A DNA stretch of 11,090 nucleotides from Kiritimatiellia bacterium (lineage in GTDB: Bacteria; Verrucomicrobiota; Kiritimatiellia; RFP12; UBA1067): positions 1 through 11,090 of the forward strand of contig JAGBZQ010000124.1 of NCBI GenBank assembly GCA_017628165.1, read 5' to 3'. Position numbers and translations under genes: made by a program. The notes under the pieces are model-generated. The model saw only the letters and a list, made by a program, of their open reading frames with translations. It was not told the DNA's origin and ran no database searches. Shown one piece after another: positions 7,436 to 11,090 of this stretch (position 1 is its first letter; every line of letters begins with the position of its first letter).

Positions 7436-9118
7436 ATGGGCGAATTCCTGATGTCTATGAAAAACGTGTCGCTCGCCTTTGGCGGGCCATGCGTTTTGGA
7501 TAATGTCACGCTTTCCATAGACAGAGGAATGCGAGCGGCACTCACCGGCCGTAATGGCGAGGGCAAGTCAACGCTTCTTAAGGTGATGGCGGGTGAGCTT
7601 GAGGCTGATTCAGGGGAGATTGTCCGTGCGGCCGGGCTGAAGACCGTTTATGTTTCACAGTCTGTGCCGGCCGACATTCCTGGTGACGACGAGTTTAATC
7701 AGCTTTCCGGCGGTAAGCGCCGCCGCAGGATTCTTGAGAAGGCGTTTCTGTCCAAGTGTGATCTTCTCCTTCTTGACGAGCCGACGAACCACCTTGACAT
7801 GGAAGCCATTGATTGGCTTGAGGGCATGATTCGTCGCATGCGCGATGCGGCCGTCATTCTCGTTACGCATGACAGGCGCTTTTTGAAGCGCGTGGCGGAA
7901 AGGATTTTTGATCTTGACCGCGGCGATCTTTCTGGGTGGGAGTGCGATTATCCCACATTCCTCAGGCGTAAGGCCGAGCTTATGGCCGACGAGGCCGTGT
8001 ATTGGGAGCGCAAGACCAAGAAACTTGCAGAGGAGGAGGCATGGATTCGGCGTGGGGTAAAGGCCAGAACCACGCGCAATGAGGGGCGTGTGGAGGCTCT
8101 CAAGAAGCTCCGCGCGGAGGTGGCGTCGCGCAGGAGTGCCCAAGGTTCTGTTTCCATGCGTCTTGATACGGCAGCTCCAGGCGGAGAGTGCGTTCTTAAA
8201 ATCAAGAATCTCACTTTTTCATATCCCGGATCAGGCAAGGATATTGTAAGAGATTTTACGACCACGATACTTCGTGGCGAGCGTATCGGACTTCTTGGCC
8301 TTAACGGCGCCGGAAAGACTACTCTTCTCAAGCTTCTGACAGGGATATTAGAGCCTGTTTCCGGGTCGGTTGTGCGCGGCACAAATGTAAAGCTTGCTCT
8401 TTTCGATCAGCTTCGCGATGGCATCAAGGAGGAGCTTACCGTAGCTGCCAACCTTGCGAGCGATCGTGATGAAGTGATCGTGGGCGGAGTGCGCAAGCAC
8501 GTCTATTCATATCTTGCAGATTTTCTATTTTCGTCCGAGCGAGCGAGAACGCCCGTAAAGGCGCTCTCTGGCGGCGAACGTGCGCGGCTCATGCTTGCAA
8601 AGCTTTTTCTTGAGCCGGCAAATCTTCTTGTGATGGACGAGCCTACGAACGATCTTGATATTGAAACGCTTGAGCTTCTCGAGGAGCAGCTTCTCGCTTA
8701 CGGCGGGACTCTTCTTCTTGTCAGTCATGACAGAGATTTTCTCGATAATGTAGTGACATCCACCTTCGTTCTTGACGGAGAAGGGAATGTCAGCCAATAC
8801 CCTGGCGGATATGAGGATTTCATCCGTCAGTCGGGCGGTGGGTTCGCGGCCAAGCGTAAGGCTGCTGCAAAGGCGGAGGTCAAGGATAAAACAGAAGCGG
8901 CTCCTCAGCTAAAGAAGCGTTTGAGCTACAACGAAAAGCGTGAGCTCGAAACTCTTCCGGAGAAAATTGATTTTCTTGAAAAACGCATAGCGGCGATTTT
9001 TGAATCAGATCCCATAAAGTGTCGTGACGATTATGTGCAAGTTCCGGAAATCCAGGCGGAGCTCGACAGATGCATCGAAAGATGGGCTGAGCTAGAGAGT
9101 ATAGTTGAAGGTGGATGA
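7436..9118 (+). CDS. uup: Uup-type ABC-F ATPase with a shortened first ATPase domain
   Basis: This is a soluble ABC-F protein with two ATPase domains and no membrane segment. Family members act on the ribosome, and Uup is also linked to branched DNA intermediates and transposon excision. In the 560-residue protein, domain 1 has Walker A GRNGEGKS (38-45), Q75, signature SGGK (91-94), Walker B LLLLDEP (110-116) and H145. Domain 2 has GLNGAGKT (288-295), Q325, signature SGGE (378-381), DEP (401-403) and H431. The linker is Uup-like (EEAWIRRGVKARTTRNEGR), as is the C-terminal coiled coil (LSYNEKRELETLPEKI, about 497-560). The Q-loop to signature distance is only 16 residues in domain 1 but 53 in domain 2, so much of the helical subdomain of domain 1 seems to be missing in frame. 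ATG 7436 is chosen because the resulting N-terminus aligns with Uup. Alternatives are TTG 7415, which overlaps the panD stop, and ATG 7451; no start has a strong Shine-Dalgarno. Confidence 0.88.
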   Translation: MGEFLMSMKNVSLAFGGPCVLDNVTLSIDRGMRAALTGRNGEGKSTLLKVMAGELEADSGEIVRAAGLKTVYVSQSVPADIPGDDEFNQLSGGKRRRRILEKAFLSKCDLLLLDEPTNHLDMEAIDWLEGMIRRMRDAAVILVTHDRRFLKRVAERIFDLDRGDLSGWECDYPTFLRRKAELMADEAVYWERKTKKLAEEEAWIRRGVKARTTRNEGRVEALKKLRAEVASRRSAQGSVSMRLDTAAPGGECVLKIKNLTFSYPGSGKDIVRDFTTTILRGERIGLLGLNGAGKTTLLKLLTGILEPVSGSVVRGTNVKLALFDQLRDGIKEELTVAANLASDRDEVIVGGVRKHVYSYLADFLFSSERARTPVKALSGGERARLMLAKLFLEPANLLVMDEPTNDLDIETLELLEEQLLAYGGTLLLVSHDRDFLDNVVTSTFVLDGEGNVSQYPGGYEDFIRQSGGGFAAKRKAAAKAEVKDKTEAAPQLKKRLSYNEKRELETLPEKIDFLEKRIAAIFESDPIKCRDDYVQVPEIQAELDRCIERWAELESIVEGG

Positions 9119-9121
9119 TTT

Positions 9122-10114
9122 ATGGAAAGTAAGAGAGCAAGTTACGCAGCTGTACGGAAAGCGATTGAGGGCTCATCGCGCATTTTGATATCGGGGCATA
9201 TCAGCCCTGACGGAGATTCTCTCGGGGCGATGATCTCATTGGCTCGTCTTCTCAGTCAGGCGGGGTACCAGGCTTACGCTTCGGCGGATGTGAATGCCCT
9301 CGGGAAACTCCGCATTCTTGAGGGTGTGGAGGATATGATTCCTCTCAGGAAGCTCAAGAACAAAAAGTTTGATCTTTTCATCGCCGTGGATTGCGGGGCT
9401 CTTTCGCGCCTTCCGCCCGAGATCAGGCCTTATGCGGAGAAACTTCCAAAGGTTTGCATAGATCATCACATTACAAACGACGGATCTTTCGGGGACGCCA
9501 AGATTCTCGACCCTTCGGCATCTTCGGCATCGGAGCTTGTATGGCGATTTGCCAAGTGGATGGAATGGAAGCTTGACAAGGCTTCTGCCGAGGCGCTCTG
9601 GGTGGGAATGATTACGGACTCCGGACGCTTTGCGTATGATTCCACGAGTCCTCAGACGTTGCGTGCGGCAGGCGATCTTTTGAAGTATGGCGTTAGAACT
9701 GCATATTTCAATGACCTCATATATTGCTCTTTTTCACGTAAGTCCATTGAGCTCAAGCGTATTGCGTGGCGCTCGCTTCACATCTGGAAGAATCATAAGG
9801 TGGCGGAAGTGACTCTCACGCGCGACGATTTCCGCTCCGTTCGCGGGACGAAGGCCGATGCGGAAGATATCATAGAAATCCCGCGTATGGTGGCTGGCAA
9901 CGAGATCGCAGTCTTTTTTTATCAGATTCCGGATCGCACAAAGGAAGTCCGGTGCTCAATACGCACGCGCGGCACGCTTGACGCTACGCTCCTCGCGGGC
10001 AAGTTTGGAGGAGGCGGACATCGGAAGGCGGCAGGATGCACCATCGTCGGCACGATGAATTCCGTGAAACGCCGCGTCCGTGCGGCAATCAAGGAGTTGC
10101 TTGCCGTCAGGTAG
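9122..10114 (+). CDS. nrnA: DHH/DHHA1 phosphoesterase, NrnA-like (oligoribonuclease / pAp phosphatase)
   Basis: NrnA-type enzymes are manganese-dependent phosphoesterases that finish RNA decay by degrading 2-5 nt RNAs; many also convert pAp to AMP, linking them to sulfur metabolism. The 330-residue protein has all expected motifs: H26, D30 and D32 in GHISPDGDS, D90 in AVDCG, the naming D114-H115-H116 in IDHH, D166 in MITDSGRF, and the C-terminal DHHA1 substrate-binding motif GGGGH (296-300). There is no membrane or CBS domain, which argues against GdpP or polymerase-linked relatives. The length fits NrnA and the cyclic- or linear-dinucleotide-cleaving relatives, whose substrates cannot be separated by motif alone. 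The start is supported by GAAGGTGG at 9107-9114, 7 nt before the ATG. The gene begins 3 nt after the uup stop. Confidence 0.9.
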   Translation: MESKRASYAAVRKAIEGSSRILISGHISPDGDSLGAMISLARLLSQAGYQAYASADVNALGKLRILEGVEDMIPLRKLKNKKFDLFIAVDCGALSRLPPEIRPYAEKLPKVCIDHHITNDGSFGDAKILDPSASSASELVWRFAKWMEWKLDKASAEALWVGMITDSGRFAYDSTSPQTLRAAGDLLKYGVRTAYFNDLIYCSFSRKSIELKRIAWRSLHIWKNHKVAEVTLTRDDFRSVRGTKADAEDIIEIPRMVAGNEIAVFFYQIPDRTKEVRCSIRTRGTLDATLLAGKFGGGGHRKAAGCTIVGTMNSVKRRVRAAIKELLAVR

Positions 10115-10122
10115 CTATTCCC

Positions 10123-10130
10123 AAAGGAGG
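10123..10130 (+). promoter_or_regulatory. Strong ribosome binding site of the ELM1-family gene
   Basis: AAAGGAGG lies 8 nt before ATG 10139, the best Shine-Dalgarno match in the window. It rules out the TTG at 10133, which would leave only 2 nt. It suggests independent, efficient initiation for the last visible gene of the cluster. Confidence 0.8.
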
Positions 10131-10138
10131 TCTTGTTC

Positions 10139-11077
10139 ATGCAGAAGAAGGCGTTGATACTTACCGACGGCAAAGCCGGGCACGAGAACCAGTCAAAGGC
10201 GTTTGCGCGTATGCTCGGGTGCGAGTTTGATATAGAGAAAATCTCCTTCAAATCGCGCTTTGCCAAGCTTTTGAGCTATATGGCCGACGCGCTTTCTATT
10301 CGTACATTCAAGTTCTTCGCAGAGGAGAAGCGCCTCGAAGAGATTTGCGCCGGAGGAGGGTACGCTGTAGTCGTGGCGACAGGCTCCGGGACGTTTTACG
10401 CCGCAAAGGCGCTAGCGCACAGCATGAGGGTGAAATGTGGCGTCGTTCTATACCCGCGCGGATATTCCATCGCATCATTCGATTGCATCATGGCACCGGC
10501 GATTGACCGTCCGCCCGTGCGCGGCAATGTAATTGAGATTCCGGCGAATCTCGTGGCCAATGACGAGGCGTTTTACGCTGCGGGCGTCGAGGCTTTCAAA
10601 GCGCGCTATGCTCCAAGTGATAGAAAAGCAGTGGCGGTTATAATCGGAGGGCCGAACAACTGCTCAACGATGACGGCCGAGTGGACGCGCGCGAAGTTGA
10701 ATGAAGTCTTTGCCGCAACGCCTGAATACGAGCATTGGGTTACGACATCGCGAAGGACACCGGAGGATGTGGAGGCTCTCGTGGATTCGTATCAATGGGA
10801 TTACAAGCTCATTTATTCCCGTGATAATTTCAACCCGATTCCTGCGTTTGTGGCGCTCTCCTCGCGCCTTTATGTGACGGCTGAGTCTACGGGGATGCTT
10901 TCGGAATCGTGCACTTCCGGTTCTGCGGAGGTTTTTGCTCTTGATAACCTTAAGAGCGGAGGTCACAAGTTCCGCAGATTCCTCGATTCTCTCGTCGCGG
11001 GCGGATATGTGGGAGGCGCGCGCAAGGTGGATCTGTCGCAGGAGATTGGCCAGGCCAAGACGCTTCTTGCCGTGTAG
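10139..11077 (+). CDS. ELM1-family (DUF1022-type) protein of unknown function
   Basis: The 312-residue protein matches my recollection of the family named after plant mitochondrial fission factor ELM1 (Pfam Mito_fiss_Elm1), which is widespread in Gram-negative bacteria, where its role is not settled. Seen here are the N-terminal LTDGKAGHENQS (8-19), VVVATGSG (77-84), IIGGPN (168-173), TTSRRTP (202-208), FNPIPAFVALSSRLYVTAES (231-250) and the following MLSE (253-256). Two Rossmann-like halves and the TAES...SE segment resemble GT-B glycosyltransferases, so a sugar- or nucleotide-sugar-related role at the envelope is a reasonable inference, not a demonstrated one. There is no signal peptide or membrane segment. 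The start at ATG 10139 is fixed by the strong Shine-Dalgarno. It lies 24 nt after the nrnA-like gene in the same direction. Only 13 nt follow its stop, so no terminator can be assessed. Confidence 0.8.
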   Translation: MQKKALILTDGKAGHENQSKAFARMLGCEFDIEKISFKSRFAKLLSYMADALSIRTFKFFAEEKRLEEICAGGGYAVVVATGSGTFYAAKALAHSMRVKCGVVLYPRGYSIASFDCIMAPAIDRPPVRGNVIEIPANLVANDEAFYAAGVEAFKARYAPSDRKAVAVIIGGPNNCSTMTAEWTRAKLNEVFAATPEYEHWVTTSRRTPEDVEALVDSYQWDYKLIYSRDNFNPIPAFVALSSRLYVTAESTGMLSESCTSGSAEVFALDNLKSGGHKFRRFLDSLVAGGYVGGARKVDLSQEIGQAKTLLAV

Positions 11078-11090
11078 GGCCTTTCGTCAA

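Noticed and set aside
1..11090. tRNA or rRNA genes, CRISPR arrays, transposons, toxin-antitoxin or defence genes
   Set aside because: Reading both strands showed no such signals; genes fill nearly all of the window and no gap exceeds about 100 nt.

Overview
The window is an ordinary, gene-dense stretch of chromosome from what looks like a Gram-negative bacterium. All eight recognisable genes lie on the + strand. I saw no tRNA or rRNA genes, CRISPR arrays, insertion sequences or phage genes. A secreted alpha-L-rhamnosidase-like enzyme and the general look of the proteins would fit a carbohydrate-degrading host-associated or sediment bacterium, possibly of the PVC group (Kiritimatiellota, Lentisphaerota, Verrucomicrobiota). 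That placement is an impression only; nothing here fixes the taxon.

Region 1 (1-1500). The window opens inside fusA, with the last 466 codons of elongation factor G. A strong hairpin terminator with A- and T-tracts on its two flanks (about 1424-1475) follows it.

Region 2 (1502-3985). A single 827-residue exported protein of the GH78 / bacterial alpha-L-rhamnosidase type begins only 26 nt after the terminator. It carries a clear signal peptide and the family's acidic catalytic motifs. No convincing promoter separates it from the terminator.

Region 3 (3986-4071). A short intergenic gap holds an extended -10 promoter-like element overlapped by an 11-bp inverted repeat, then a good ribosome binding site.

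Region 4 (4072-11077). Seven tightly packed genes probably form one operon: tig (trigger factor), clpP, clpX, panD (aspartate 1-decarboxylase), a uup-type ABC-F ATPase, an NrnA-like DHH phosphoesterase, and an ELM1-family protein. Junctions are 1 nt apart, 4 nt overlapping, 1 nt overlapping, 17 nt, 3 nt and 24 nt, so translational coupling is likely for most of them. The first three form the classic nascent-chain folding and ClpXP proteolysis cluster. The next three add a vitamin B5 step, a translation or DNA-junction ATPase, and an enzyme that degrades short RNA and pAp. The last is a poorly understood, possibly envelope-related family.

I did not find a convincing new multi-gene system. The points most worth a second look are the shortened first nucleotide-binding domain of the Uup-type protein, the mixed tail of the clp operon ending in an ELM1-family gene, the inverted repeat on the tig promoter, and the terminator-like hairpin directly before the rhamnosidase gene.
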